From positions 1,501,765-1,565,764 of the forward strand of contig JBBMNZ010000001.1 in assembly GCA_037954325.1 (NCBI GenBank): DNA of 64,000 bases, written 5' to 3'. Source of the DNA: Fistularia commersonii. Its lineage: Eukaryota > Chordata > Actinopteri > Syngnathiformes > Fistulariidae. Made by a program: the position numbers and the translations under genes. Shown piece by piece: positions 51,501 to 63,561 of the stretch. Under the pieces are notes generated by a model. The model was not told the DNA's origin. It saw only the letters and a list, made by a program, of their open reading frames with translations, and did not search any database. Numbering within the stretch: position 1 is the stretch's first letter; the number at the start of each line of letters is the position of its first letter.

Positions 51501-54057
51501 TGACATTGCAGGGGGTTTTCTGAACAGGTGCATGCTTCCAAGAGCAACCAAATCAGCCTGGTTGGTGGGTTCAAACAAATGCTAAAGGAAGGAGGCGTGG
51601 CATCTCTTTGGAGAGGCAACGGTATCAACGTTCTGAAGATCGCTCCGGAAACGGCCATCAAGTTCATGGCCTACGAGCAGGTAACTCCTTGGCGTTCACA
51701 CAGTGTCAATGCCGCCACAGAATGATCCGTAGCCGTCCATGAGTTCTTGTGCAACTTCGCTGTTTCTCCAGTATAAGAAGCTGCTAGCCAGCGACTCCTC
51801 GAAGGTGAAGACGCACGAGCGGTTCATGGCCGGATCGCTAGCTGGAGCCACGGCGCAGACGGCCATCTACCCCATGGAGGTGAGCGGAGCTACCGCAGCA
51901 CGGAAACATGGATCGTTGTGTTGGTCGGACATTCCACCGCGTTGGGTTTACCTTCCCGATACACCGCTTGCACTTGATTTCTTGTCGGGGATGTCGCCAA
52001 GAAGCAACCTGAGGGTAGATTGTACTGCTGGCAGAAGCTACAAGCACAAGATGTGACCGAGTACCGTTCAAAGCTGTGCGACACAAGTGGATTGAGATCA
52101 TTACTTGTAAAAGTCAGGGAAGTGACCAAGAGAAGATACAACCCCTCTGACGATTGCTGTGATTGCAGGTGATGAAAACCCGTTTGACCCTGAGGAAGAC
52201 AGGACAGTATTCGGGAATGTTGGACTGTGCCATGAAAATCCTGAAGAAGGAGGGAGTGAAGGCATTTTACAAAGGCTACATCCCCAATATTCTGGGCATC
52301 ATTCCTTACGCTGGGATAGACCTCGCTGTGTATGAGGTACGTCGAGAAGAATCCGGTCACCCAATCAGGGGGATCGTGGCACCTTCACGTACTAACAGAG
52401 TCTCTCCTCCAGAGCTTGAAGAACATGTGGTTGTCCCGTTACGCAAAAGACACAGCAAACCCCGGTGTTCTGGTGCTGCTGGGCTGCGGCACTGTTTCCA
52501 GCACCTGTGGCCAGCTGGCCAGCTACCCCCTGGCCCTGATCCGCACCAGGATGCAGGCACAAGGTACCCTACTTAGTCCACTCTAAAATCCAGACATGAT
52601 GGATCACTGCTTGCACAAGAGTTGCTATAACAAGTTAAATGCTAAATGGTTTCCACTATTTCATCGCCTTGACATTCACCTATTCACGCGCAATGATGGC
52701 GACAGAGCTGCCATGCAAGGCACTAACAAGGCCTTTCGGGGCCACTGGAGGAACTACCAACTTTCTGATTGGAAGTCAAGTGAACCAAAACTGCCTCTTT
52801 GTAGTCGGAAATACCATCCGATGCCATTGGATGACCATAAAAGAAAAAAATCCAAAAAATCCATCCCATTCATCAGTGTCCTGCCACTTATCTAGAGGTG
52901 GTCCAGACTGCTCTCCTTCTGGCCACTTGGCCCAGCTCTTAGGTTTCTAGGCCAGTACAGAGACACAATCCTTCCAGCATGTTCTGGGCCTTTCCCTGAG
53001 TCTCCTCCTTTTGATGGGACATGTCTGAAACACCTCACCGAGGAGGTGTCCATGAAGCATCCTGACATCCGAGCCAACTCATCTGGTTCCTCTGGATTGC
53101 TGAGGAGTAGCAGGTCTACTCTGAGCCCCTTCGGGATGTCCGAGTTCCTTGAGGACACTCACTTTCGGTCGCCTGTATCCAGGCCGATTCTTTGGGCCAC
53201 TACCCACAACTCGCGACCACAGGTGAAGCGGATCAACCGGTAAATCGAGAGGTTTGCCTTTCGACTCATCTCCTTCTTCACCACGACGGACCGATGCAGT
53301 CTCCTTCACTGCTGACTCCTAAACAAGATCCCGAGATACTTGAACTCTGGACCCTTCTTGGGTATTCTCTCATCCCGGACCAGAGAAGGCCCCAGCACCC
53401 ACGGGTGCAGGTTCTCGCCATCGAGTCCCCATGTGACCCACATACCGACCAGGAGACCCGAAGCATACAAGTAATGATTGCGTGCAGGGGTTCCTTAAAG
53501 GATGTCCAGTGCAGGAGGATACAATTTTGCTAATCTCACATATATTTATATATGCATTGCTGCTTCCATTTAATTTATTTGGCCCATTTGTTTGCAATTT
53601 ACAAAGTAAGAATGGGATTTGGGCAGCACTGGCCCTTGACCATACATTCTTTCCATGTATTCCTTGGCTGCATTAGTTGGCTGAACAGCCAAAGAGGCGG
53701 TATTGACTTCCTATTACCCCTCAGTAATAAGATTATGAGACTTTATCCTGTTTATGTGTTAATCAATACCCTTGTTACACTGTCAGTCATCTACATACCT
53801 AGTCTGCTCGGATTGGCTCTTCAATTCGCAGATATTCTTCAGTATCCTCAGGCTCACCTTGTTCTCTCTTCCCAGCTTCTGTCGAGGGCTCGGAGCAGCT
53901 GCCGATGAAACGCATGGTGAAAAAGATCCTGAAGAGCGAGGGCTTCTTCGGCCTTTACCGCGGCATCCTGCCCAATTTCATGAAAGTGCTGCCGGCTGTT
54001 AGCATCAGCTACGTCGTGTACGAGTACATGCGGTCCGGCCTGGGTATACAGAAATAA
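45529..54057 (+). CDS. slc25a24: Calcium-binding mitochondrial carrier SCaMC-1 (ATP-Mg/phosphate carrier)
   Basis: This inner-membrane carrier exchanges ATP-Mg for phosphate when Ca binds its N-terminal EF-hands. Exons are 45529-45708, 47242-47368, 47442-47529, 49219-49330, 51275-51433, 51528-51680, 51772-51879, 52169-52336, 52413-52563 and 53876-54057. They total 1,428 nt, 475 aa, stop TAA, all phases matching; human SLC25A24 is 477 aa (from memory). EF-hand loops are at 31-42 (DVNKDGKVDVSE), 67-78, 98-109 (DKNADGRIDFKE) and 134-145. Loop 2 reads DQNRDEGLDFGE and has Glu in place of the usual Gly at position 6. The three carrier repeats follow from about residue 190, with signatures PLDRMK, PMEVMK and PLALIR; the last has Ala for Asp/Glu, as is usual in this subfamily. 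The final intron carries a Rex3/RTE-like relic. Confidence 0.95.
47663..48123. mobile_element. Tigger-like MITE (TACAGTGGACCCTCGCTACTTCGCGG family)
   Basis: The left end GTGGACCGTCGCTACTTCGC and the right end GAAAAGTGAGGGTCCACTGTA are imperfect inverted repeats. The same family is seen complete at 60,159-60,740. It lies in slc25a24 intron 3. Confidence 0.65.
50326..50442 (+). CDS. slc25a24: Candidate alternative first exon of slc25a24 (no EF-hands)
   Basis: An ATG in good context (AAAGGATGG) opens a 39-codon frame, MAMALLQPQQQRQQLQQ and then a strongly acidic stretch with four consecutive Asp (LDLDDDD). It ends at ATG followed by the donor GTAGGT, in phase 0. The next coding exon (51,275) also begins in phase 0 and encodes the linker before the carrier domain. 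Joined, the product would keep the full carrier but lose all four EF-hands. No conservation or transcript evidence is available, so this is inference from the open frame, donor and phase. Confidence 0.35.
50930..51160. mobile_element. Element with internal inverted repeat, slc25a24 intron 4
   Basis: CACCCCTCATCCGAGAGGCTTCTTC (near 50,980) is mirrored by GAAGAAGCCTCTCGGATTAGG (near 51,102). GTCGTGGCAACTGGACTCGAA at 50,934 has a complementary copy at 36,955. The text resembles an abundant fish repeat; the class is not settled. Confidence 0.5.
52580..53480 (-). mobile_element. Repeat block with a degenerate Rex3/RTE-type LINE end
   Basis: Read on the minus strand, 52,900-53,310 gives ELWVVAQRIG followed by text resembling the end of the Rex3/RTE open frame, with stops. 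On the + strand it shows AACCGGTAAATCGAGAGG and TCCTTCTTCACCACGACGGACCGA, a signature of that family. The part at 52,580-52,860 (GATGGCGACAGAGCTGCCATG) is another interspersed repeat. Both lie in the last intron of slc25a24. Confidence 0.6.
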
Positions 54058-55865
54058 ATCAAATTACCTTTACTCAGTACAGTAGAGGAAGGGGAATGCA
54101 AACATGGGCTGTATAAAAAAAAAAAAATGTATAAAATTGGAATGGCTAGCGTCATTTTCATCAAAAACCTTTGCAACTGTTAGTTTACAGAATTTCCACA
54201 TTGGCTGGTGGACAGGAGAGGTTTGCCTAAAAGTTTTTACTCACCAAAAAATGATTATCGCCACTTTACTCGGTCACATTGGAGCTCCGCCGTCTGAGAC
54301 TCTGCAACAGATTTGTGGCCAAAAATCTATAAAACCCCAAAATAAGAAGGTGAATCAGGATCCTCATACAAACGTCATGTATGTAGAGTTGAACGTGTTG
54401 ACATTGGAGTTAGCCAAGCTAATGAGAGCGCTAGGCTAACGTTTTGCAACACATCACAAACACAAGATGCGACCCGAGTGATGGTACTCCTTGCCGTAGC
54501 TCGGAGCTAATCAGGGTTCGAGTAGCAACGCCGAGTCCCTGGATGAAACCATTTCAGGCAAAGACGTACCTTGTGCTTCTTAGCCGTCTTCCATGTTTCT
54601 TTTGTTTGTATTTTTTTTATACAGCCTTTGCATGCAAGGAAGGTGTTTACTGCCGAGTCCCTAAAGCATGGAGTACCTCCGCTGGTGGACGCACATTGAG
54701 TCTGCTGAGAGCTTTCGAGCGCTCGAGGAGTCTCTGGGCACTTCGGTTCATCAACCCAAGAGCCACGCAATAAGAATTTTGCAAAAAAAAAACTTGAGAG
54801 TCGTATTTCACTTCGGTTCCGTATGTGCTTTAACTGCTAAAAATGGTGATTTTTGCGCTTCCGTTCAAAGCTCCCCCCCTAATCGGTGACCAAACTGCCA
54901 ACACGCTGCGGCGGTGCAACCGACAGCTAAGGACCGACAACCAGTTGCCGTTTGGTGGCCGAATCTCAGGAAAATGAAAGCGGGACTGTTATAGCAACAA
55001 AACCCCACTAGAGGTCCACCATCGCACCTTCCTCCCAAGTGAAATTATTATTACATATATTTTTTTTTACAAAGTATGCCGTCCTCGTAGCTGTGTTTAC
55101 CAAAAAAGTTGAGAAGTTCGGATGCTCGGCAGCTCTGATCGGTCCAGGCTTTAAAACATTGGGGTCTGTTTGCCATGACACCAAAAAGCACCATGTTGTT
55201 GCCCCGATTGTTTCTTCTGTTGCAACCCCATCACCACAAGCACACCGGGAAGTGAAAAACGCTACGGTTAGTAGGTCTCAACTATTTCCAAATCGTGAGC
55301 GCTGTTGTTTGACGTAGACGTTTGAAGTGCAATGCTGTATTCATACGAGTTACTCACATTTTATGCCAGAGGAATGTCCTTTTTTGTTGTTCTTGTGAAG
55401 GCGGTCGGCTGGTAGCAATGTGCCTTTTACGTGATTTCCAGTGGACTTTACCCTCCGTTTTCCTTGCCTTTGTTTCCAGTATTTGGTAAAATGGTGACTG
55501 CCGGCGTTTGAAGTGGGAAAGAACATGTATGACTCTTATTTCTACAGTGAATGAATAAATGTATTTACTCAAATTTGCGAAACTCTTCATTTGACGATAT
55601 GAGAACCAGAAAATTCAAGCTAGCGGCGTTGCATGCTGGGAAGGACATCCTGAAACCGTCTTTTGCTTTCACCGCTGACGTATGCTGTGCGACCGCCGAT
55701 GTCCAAGTTAACACCTTTTAAGCAGAGATTACTCCACTTAATGGTTACATAAGAGCCCTTTTCGTCTGATGTCAACGCTCTCGATTTAACCTGGTTGACC
55801 CAAGAGACTGCGGCTGCCTTGCGCTGTGGTCAAAAGAAAGGAAGTCTAGATTTCAATATGGGGAA
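54058..55865. other. slc25a24 3' region and spacer
   Basis: No further gene is recognised. Open frames here are short, lack family resemblance and overlap on both strands. A clear poly(A) signal for slc25a24 was not pinned down; an AATAAA at about 55,553 is one option. Confidence 0.4.
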
Positions 55866-55869
55866 ATCT

Positions 55870-56440
55870 TTTCTTTCGGCTTTTCCCTTTAGGGTTCGCA
55901 ACAGCGAATCAACCTTTCTCCATCTCGCAGCAACTTATGGAGCAAAGGGCGCACGATGACTTGTATGCTCGGTCGGACAGTAAGGAGGGAGAGAATGATT
56001 TATAGCGGTTGGCAAAACAGATAAAGATGGAAAGGATGCACAGCAGCTCCGGGTGATTAAGGATAATGAGAGAAATGTATTGACAGATGCTAGAAGAGAG
56101 ATGGGAAGATGGAAAGTCAAGTGAGGAAAGCATTGAAGAAGATGGAGTGGAAAGGGAGTTCCATACCTGTGGAGGCGTGGAAGTGTCAAGGAGAGGCAGT
56201 GGTAGAGTTTCCGGCTCGATCATTCAACAGGATCTTAGAGAGTGAGAAGATGCTTGAAGGACGGAGATGAAGTTTGATGGTGCCTATTTCTAAAAATAAG
56301 GGGGATGTGCAGAATTGCAGCAACTATAGAGGGATAAAGTTGATGAGCCATACAATGAAGTGATGGGAAAGAGTAGACTGAGAGCAGTATGGCTTCATGC
56401 CATTTGCTTTGAGAATGCTAATAGAGAAGTACAATGCACT
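55870..56440 (+). mobile_element. Degenerate non-LTR retrotransposon fragment
   Basis: It begins GGCTTTTCCCTTTAGGG and ACAGCGAATCAACC, the same text as the fndc7 intron insert. Later it has GGGGGATGTGCAGAATTGC, AACTATAGAGGGATAAAG (reading NCSNYRGIKLMS, a reverse-transcriptase motif) and GCAGTATGGCTTCATGCC (Q-Y-G-F-M-P). Frames are interrupted, so it is a relic. Confidence 0.68.
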
Positions 56441-56673
56441 TCTGTGGTCCACCAAAAACAAAAACACAAACACTGTATCGGTGTTAGAGATGTAGATTCA
56501 TTTTATATATATTTTTTTTTCCCAGGACATTTGGTTCTGATTATTCAAAAACTCCTAGGTGGCACCTTTCAGCAACCCTCCCTGGGTTAGCAGCAAAGGT
56601 CCGGTTGGGAATTCGTTTGTCTTTTTGGAGACACATAAGCGAGTCAGAATGAAACTTGACATTATTCGTGTTT

Positions 56674-57523
56674 TCAATCGGAAAAAAACTTCTTTTCCGG
56701 GTACGCCGCTCTCACCGCGAGCGTGCCGAGGAGAGAGAAAAACGCCACGACGGTGAGGACGGCGCGGAGGGCTTTGAACCAGCTGGGGTAGGTGGGCAGC
56801 AGAGACAGGTCGTAATGCAGCGAGATCCCGAGCCCGATGATGACGACGGCGGCCGCGGAAACGATGTTTTCGGCCATCAGCATGGCCGACCACGCCAGCA
56901 GGGACGGCACCACGCTGTTCGCCAGGTTAATCCAGTCGGGCTTGGCCGGGCTGTTGTCGGGAAGCGCGAATCCCCAGCGGACTCCGCCCAGAAAAGAAAC
57001 GATGGAGGCGCCGTAAGCTAGCTGGGCGTAGGCTAACTCCGGGATGTAGCTTTCGGTCACGGCCATGTAAAGAGCAGGGGAGATAAAGGGGATCAGCCCC
57101 GCAAAGCCCAGGTAGAGAGCTGGAACGGGGCTCTTCCACAGGTCCTTCATGTCATAGCGCAGAAGATCCAGCTCCTTGGGTGGAGGTTCAGGCTTCTGAC
57201 GCTTCTCCAGCTTCGCCGCGGACATATGGAAATGTTTTTTCGCTGACAACGCCGCTAAAGGCTCAGTCCCCAGGAAACCAGGAGGACTTCTTCCCCAGGT
57301 AGATCTTTCCAGCGCCGGCGTTGCAGATGAGGACCAGCACTGGCCCGCCAGCGATGTCCGACATCTTCGCCAGGGATTCGCCCACTGAAAAACCTAGTGT
57401 GTGTGTGTGTGTTGACATTTCAATTCAATACATTTGAAAAGGAATATGAAAAAAGTGAGTAAATAAACGGTCGGTTACCTTCTGGGAAGTCAAGCTGCTT
57501 CTTCTCAATACGACAGAGAACAT
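56674..57523 (-). CDS. tmem69: Transmembrane protein 69 (DUF3429 family)
   Basis: Two coding exons, 57523-57479 and 57384-56674, join in phase 0 to give 251 aa; human TMEM69 is 247 aa (from memory). The first exon encodes MFSVVLRRSSLTSQK, an Arg/Ser/Leu amphipathic lead typical of a mitochondrial targeting sequence. The second exon continues without a stop into the conserved core with AYGASIVSFLGGVRWGFALP and PAKPDWINLA. Five hydrophobic segments lie at about residues 103-124, 133-150, 168-186, 189-210 and 220-241. Starting inside exon 2 would miss the targeting lead. The first coding exon is preceded by an acceptor CAG, so a non-coding first exon is likely (candidate ending at 58,084 before GTGAGT). 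Molecular function is unknown; mitochondrial inner-membrane location is inferred. Confidence 0.88.
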
Positions 57524-58083
57524 CTGACGAAATAAACAAGTAGATAAAAGTTAATTTTTAATTTTTATGTCCTCTATTGTAAGTCGCTTTGGATAAAAGC
57601 GTCTGCCAAATGTAAAGTAGTGTAATGTAATTTAAATGGTCTCCACTCGATCACGTTCACACTGTTTTATTGCTGTTTTATCAACTGAGATTATTTTCCA
57701 TTTTAAAACAACTTTCTCTGAAATACAAAACACGTCAATAAAACGTTAGAAAATAAAAACAAAAATAGTAATTGAAATGTTTTATTCGAGATGGGGAATT
57801 CAAACTATATTTACTAGAGAGGAAACCCAGCGACATGTGTTAGCTTGACAGTGGCAACACACACCAAACACACACACACCCCTAGCTAAATCTCTACAAA
57901 CGTCTGGAATATTATCTATTAAATTTGCACGTTTTTTAAGCAGATTTTCCGGTAATTCACTTGTTTTAAGTCATTTATATTCACTGATCCAATATTTACA
58001 CATAAATAGAGGTGACGGTGTTTTAAGTATTCCGGCAAAAGAAAGGCGTTTAAACGTTTCTGAAACAGAAAAAACAAACTCAC

Positions 58084-58145
58084 CTCTGCGTTAGAGTGAA
58101 AACCGCATAATACTTTTAATATTTCTATTTTCTCAGAGGTCACCT

Positions 58146-58184
<39 letters not shown>

Positions 58185-58290
58185 TGTGTTTAGCACTGTT
58201 GTGTTTCTACAACATGGCGGAAGGAAACGCGTGTCGGTACGCGGTTAAATCCTTCCGGGTTCACAGGCGGAACGAAAACTTTGGTTCCGC
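58084..58290 (-). promoter_or_regulatory. Probable tmem69 promoter and non-coding first exon
   Basis: On the minus strand a consensus donor CAGAG|GTGAGT ends a possible 5'UTR exon at 58,084. Upstream are ETS-like CTTCCGG (58,252-58,258) and ATGGCGGAAGG-type text, common near starts of housekeeping genes, and a (GT)n run at about 58,147-58,188. Exact start not determined. Confidence 0.4.
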
Positions 58291-58539
58291 TTCCAGACCG
58301 ACTCTTATTGTTTTATGTATCTTATGTTAATTACAGTAAATATTTATCTTATTTTATGATTATTATTATTCATTAACTTATATCTATATCCCCCCATTCA
58401 CTTCTTAATCAGATAAATATTAACAAGTAAATAATTCTTTGTTGTTATATTTTCTTTTCTTTTTTTTGCACATTACATTACATTAATTTGATGATTGGGA
58501 ATGAATTAAAAACGTAATTTACTTTTTTAGTATATATTA

Positions 58540-59480
58540 AGGAGTGGGGTATAAAAATATTGAGCCTCAAAGTGGTCATGCTATTTAGCTAGTTTTTGTA
58601 GTCCAACATGGAGTGACTAAAATATGAAGTTCATCCATAAGTTGCATAAAACGTTAAATTCATACATAAATTGACTAAAACCTTACATTCATCCATATAT
58701 GATTAAATTCGTCCATAGATATTGATTAAAATATTATATTAATCCATCTATTGGCTAACATCCATCCATATTGTGACGACATTTTCAAATAATCCATTCA
58801 TTGTCTACAACATCGTCTGCACAGCGACTAAAATATTGAATCCATTCATTTATATTGACTAAAATATTAAATCTCTCCATATATTGACTGGAATATTACT
58901 TCAACTATATGTTGACTAAAGCATCAAATTCATCAATTTATTTCCAAAATCAATATTCATCGACAGATATAGTACAGTGCAATAAACCCTTTTTTTTTTT
59001 CAAATTTTCACTTTTTTACTTCTTTAGTTTTTGCTTTTCTCTTTCTACATATTGATCTATTTATCCTTCGACATGTTATTTATATTTTTCCCATCTTATC
59101 ATCAATAGCTTTTTAAGGTTATTTTTGTCTGTTTTTTGATTCCACTGCTATTTCTAAATTTCATTGGACTCAAAAGTCTTGAATCCTTGAATGGGAACTA
59201 AAACATTCAATCCATCCATATGTTGACTAAAACATTAAATTCATCAATATAATGATTTAAACACTGATACATTCTTATAGAAACAAAAATTGATCAGCGT
59301 ATTGACTAAAACATTAAATGTATCCATACCCTGACTAAAATATCGAATTCATCCATATGTATTGACTAAAATATTAAATTTATCCACATATCGTATTTGA
59401 ACTACAACATCAATTCATCCATATATATTGATTAAATGCAATATATTGCCTAATATATTATGACATTTCTGTTTTGACTG
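58540..59480. repeat. AT-rich degenerate minisatellite, block 1
   Basis: Loosely repeated 25-35 bp units of the form TTGACTAAAAxATTAAATTCATCCATA fill most of the stretch. A CTTTTTTTTT pyrimidine spacer and TATTCATCGACAGATATAG lie inside. The first 570 bp recur at 60,785-61,345. Confidence 0.8.
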
Positions 59481-59752
59481 AAACAGTAATTCATCCTTTA
59501 TTAATCCCTCAGGGAGACTCTTTGGAGATTAAATTAATAAAAATAAAATAAAAAAAAATATCTGAAGTGCGGCCTATCAAAGACCCGCGTCCAAATTCCA
59601 CATATTGACCCAAAGCGCTTTGGAAAAATCTTTGGATCGATCGATCGATTTATTCATTTCCGTCCAAACCTCATTCGGATGCCAATAGATATTGAAACGG
59701 GTTATTTGTTGACGTATAACATTTGAAATAAGACGTGTGTGATCTGGATGCT

Positions 59753-59767
59753 CAGCAGGGGGCAGTG
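59753..59767 (+). promoter_or_regulatory. CTCF-like core motif
   Basis: CAGCAGGGGGCAGTG fits the CASYAGRKGGCRSYV core on the + strand, with a mismatch just upstream. It stands between the two minisatellite blocks. Confidence 0.35.
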
Positions 59768-60158
59768 GCACCACATATTCCACATCCTAAATTCCACGTC
59801 GTATAATTTGATTTATTCGACCTCCCGGACGATATTCTTTGTGCTGACGCCGCTGTTGCTTTTAGAGTCGATCCGGAGACGCGCTTTAATGTACTTGCTT
59901 TTCACATGACTGTCTTTTATGCTTTTATATAAAGTTTCACTCGGGTCCTCCGCAGCAGCACTTTTACAATTTCCCGATGAATGCAATAAAACCGCCGGTG
60001 AGAGCGTCTTCTGCTTTTTAATGACCCCCGAACCGTGGGACTAATTATTTTGAGCATCAGCAGAGGAATGTCTCACTGTTTCAAATCTGCTTTTTAACTT
60101 TGCCGAGTTATTTTTCTCAGTTTTGATCGCTGTTGTTGCGTCGGATTATCTTTTCATA

Positions 60159-60740
60159 TACAGCGGACCCTCGCTACTTCGCGGTTCTGCTTTTGCGCCC
60201 TTGCTACTTAGCAGATTTTTTTTTTGTAATCCGTTCTTTCGCGGTTTATTTTGCGGTATTTGAAATGTTTTCGTGAAGAAATAGCCATATTCTAGCCGAG
60301 AAAAAAAGAAAAATTCATTTTGTTAAATAAATAAAATTCGAGATTTAGTTGCTAAACAAAGATACCCAGCATCGGGAACTCTCGCTTCTACCATCGCACC
60401 CACGCGAGATCTCATACGGAATATCATTGGCTGAGCAGATCCGTACTCGCCATGCTATTGGCTGATTGTTCTGTTCCACATGCTGATTGGTTAATGGAGA
60501 GAAGCAGCTGATCTTCTTATAGGTTATGCCGAGCATACATGTCCTGCTCCGCTTCACTGCCGTTGGCGTAAGCGTGAATACTGTCCACTTTGTTGATAAG
60601 TTTTTTGGAGGTTGGTTAATATTTAGGGCAATATTTTTGTAAATTTCATGAAAACGATCACGTCTCTACTTTGTGGGAATTCCCTTTTCACCGGGGGAGT
60701 CTTGGAACGTATTGCTCGTGAAATGTGAGGGTCCGCTGTA
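60159..60740. mobile_element. Tigger-like MITE, complete copy
   Basis: TACAGCGGACCCTC at 60159 and GAGGGTCCGCTGTA ending at 60740 are perfect 14-bp inverted repeats. Subterminal text GCTACTTCGCGGTTC matches the copy in slc25a24 intron 3. There is no transposase. Confidence 0.8.
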
Positions 60741-60784
60741 TTCATTGGAATTGCATTTTCAACATATATTTGATTTAATTTAAT

Positions 60785-61345
60785 TCATATATTAGGGGGC
60801 GGTATATAAAAATATTGTGCCTCAAATTGGTCATGCTGTTTAGCTAGCTTTCATTTTCATTAGCTTTCATGGAGACCAACATGAACGGGGACTAAAATAT
60901 GAAGTTCATCCATAAATTGACTAAAACATGAAATTTATTCATAGATGATTAAATCTGTCCATAGATATTGATTAAAATATGAAATTAATCCATCTATTGG
61001 CTAACATCCATCCATATTGTGATGACATTTTCAAATAATCCATTCATTGTCGACAACATTGTCTATACACTGACCAAAATATTGAATCCATTAATTTATA
61101 TTGACTAAAATATTATTTTTTTTCATATATTGACTAGAAAATTAAATTCAACTATATGTTGACTGCAGCATTAAATTCATCATTTTTTTTGCCAAAATCA
61201 ATATTCATCGACAGATATAGTACAGCGCAATAAACACTTTTATTTTTTCAAATTTTCACTTTTTTACTTCTTCAATTTTTGCTTTTTTCTTTCCACATAT
61301 TTATCTATTTATTCTTCCACATGTTATATAGATTTTTTCCGTCCT
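60785..61345. repeat. AT-rich minisatellite, block 2 (direct duplicate of 58,545-59,110)
   Basis: Both copies share, in order, TATAAAAATATTGxGCCTCAAA, GGTCATGCT, TTTAGCTAG, ATATGAAGTTCATCCATAA, TCAATATTCATCGACAGATA and CACTTTTTTACTTCTTxA. The copies are about 2.24 kb apart in direct orientation, with indels. Confidence 0.82.
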
Positions 61346-62100
61346 CTATCTCTAACCCAGTGAGCGTCCACTGTATTATTTGCAGTGAATTTTCAACATA
61401 TATTTGCATGTTAAACTTCTTCACTTGTTTTCTTTTCATGGTTCGCTTGCATTCAATGGAATCCCTGTTATGAACTGTAAAAAATATCAATAATATAATT
61501 AAAGCTAAAGGTGTTTTACAGCCAACATTCAACGCCCGATTGTCGAAAGTCTCAATTTTTGCAATTTTTCATGACTTTCGGCAAAAACGCGCAGGAGGTT
61601 CATCGGAGACCCGACATTGACTGCGAATGAACGGTTGCATGTGTCCAGATGTACTTTTATAGTTTATAGTACGACCGGTCTTTTTTTTTTTTTTTTTTTA
61701 AATACAAATATTTTATTGAGTCACGTCACCAGTTAGAAAAGATTCTCATCCTAACAAGACTCAAAAAAAAAAAAAAAACAGGAAACAAGCAAGGCATTAG
61801 AAACAGTGGACAGGGTGTCAGAATCTAAACACGCATTAGAAGTCGTTGGGTAAATACGATCGCTCTTCCCGAGATCTGTCGTTTCTTCGGTCTTGGACGA
61901 TCTTTTACGATCCGTGATCGAAATAAATACAAGACGAAGGCCAACCGACCCACTTTGGCTCCTCGAAGTCTCGCCGACCGCTCAAACGGCGCCGTCGTTC
62001 TGAAAGACAAACAGACATTCTTGGGCGCCGCACCTGGAAAATCATCAACCACGACGTTCAGCAGATAAGCTCAAGTTTGAATTAACTCGATATATTAAAG

Positions 62101-63549
62101 CAAGTGTTTCCCAATGGTTTTTTTTAAAGCCACAGCATATATTTTACATGAGAAAAATCACCAAGTACATATGTCAAAAAGGTTTTGGATGAAATAGAAG
62201 TAGAATCCAGCATTTACTGTGAATGCTGGATTATAGAGCGCACCTGTATATAGGGCGCACCTACTAATTTTTAAAAGAAAAAAGAAATTGTGCATAAATA
62301 AGTTGCACTTGTCTCTAAACCACAGGTGTCCCTGGTGAAACATGAGATATTGACAACGCAAGAAGCTGCTGGAAAGATTTTTTTGAAAACTTAAATGACG
62401 GTAACATCTACTTTTACTTCTACTTTACATCTGCTTTTTTTCCTGAACAGATGCTGAATTGAGTTGAAGCAGCAAATGTATTTCTGCTCGCAAAAGAGAC
62501 CAAAGAGAAGATTTATGGACGTCGTGAGAGAGGAACCAGAGAATAGGGTGAGATGGAGAAGGTGCATTCACTGTGGTGACCCCTGAGGGGAAAAGCCCAA
62601 AGGAACATAGCTTGTCACAAGGGTGCAGGACATGTATGACCGAGACAAAGTGACGACTGGGGATGGTTTGGAGATGAGCACTGCTCTGCTCATGTTCAAA
62701 GCATTGTGAAGATTCCCTGTGGCGACCCCTGAAGGGAAAAGCCTAAGGGGAACATAACTTGTCACAAGGGTGCGGGACATGTATGACTGAGACAAAGTGA
62801 CGACTGGAGTTGGTTTGGACATGAGCACTGCTCTGCTCATGTCCAAACCGTTGTGAAGATCTGGATAGACGGTTGCTGAAGGTGGAGCTGCCAGGCAGGA
62901 GGTCTAGAGGAAGACCGAAGAGAAGATTCATGGATGTAGTAAGGAAGAATATGAAGTTAGGTGGTGTGAGAGAGGAGGATGCAGAGAATAGAGTTAGATG
63001 GAGAAGGTTTGGAGGGAAAAGATTTCTCGATCAGCCGACAAATAAAGTGTGGGACCTGTTCTGTGGCGTGAACGTGGATCAAGAAGAAAACGGAAATTTT
63101 GGGCGATATAAAAAAAAAGACAAAAAAACATTAATCAAACTCCTTCTTCAGGTTGGAAATGTGTATTTCTGCTCGCAAAATAAATCGGAAACATTTATCT
63201 GAAACGGGAGTGGGTTTTCCAAAGGAAGCTACTGTAATAAGCCTATAAAAAAAAATCCATAAATTGTAAATCCATAAATTTGTGTGGTAATATATACTGT
63301 ATATATATATTTTTTTTGTGTCTCTTTTTTTCCTTTTATTTTTTTATTGTATTCTTGATGTTCACAATTTTGATGCCGCTACTCCATTTCCCCTAAATTG
63401 GTTATTTTTTATTATTATCATTATTGTTGTTGTTATTATTATTTTTGTTGAATAAATTAATTTAGGGCCAATCAAGTGAAAGTATGCATTTTTCCACGAT
63501 TTCTCAAGGCACACTACTGTTGCCTCGGCACAGTGGTTGGGAAACACTG
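62101..63549. mobile_element. hAT family A element split by later insertions
   Basis: The left piece (62,101-62,195: AGTGTTTCCCAATGG, AGCATATATTTTACATGAG) and the right piece (63,465-63,549: GGGCCAATCAAGTGAAAG, GCATTTTTCCACG, CAGTGGTTGGGAAACACTG) match the two ends of the elements at 27,471 and 34,946. About 1.27 kb of unrelated repeat lies between them. Confidence 0.7.
62470..63060 (+). mobile_element. Non-LTR retrotransposon 3' end with a tandem duplication
   Basis: The frame from 62,873 reads LKVELPGRRSRGRPKRRFMD, typical of the end of a fish LINE open frame. A roughly 150-bp unit (CCCTGAGGGGAAAAGCCCAA, AACATAGCTTGTCACAAGG, CATGTATGACCGAGACAAAG, GAGCACTGCTCTGCTCATGT) occurs twice in tandem at 62,575-62,715 and 62,725-62,850. 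Family shared with the fndc7 intron insert. Confidence 0.7.
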
Positions 63550-63561
63550 TATCTCAGGACT

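Noticed and set aside
57249..57361. Start of tmem69 inside exon 2, or the frame MSDIAGGPVLVLICN on the minus strand
   Set aside because: The alternative frame stops after about 33 codons. The true frame stays open to an acceptor at 57,385 and joins an upstream exon with a targeting lead.
62873..63202. 109-codon basic frame as a gene
   Set aside because: The GRPKRRFMD-type text is the end of a fish LINE open frame and the region carries repeat duplications.
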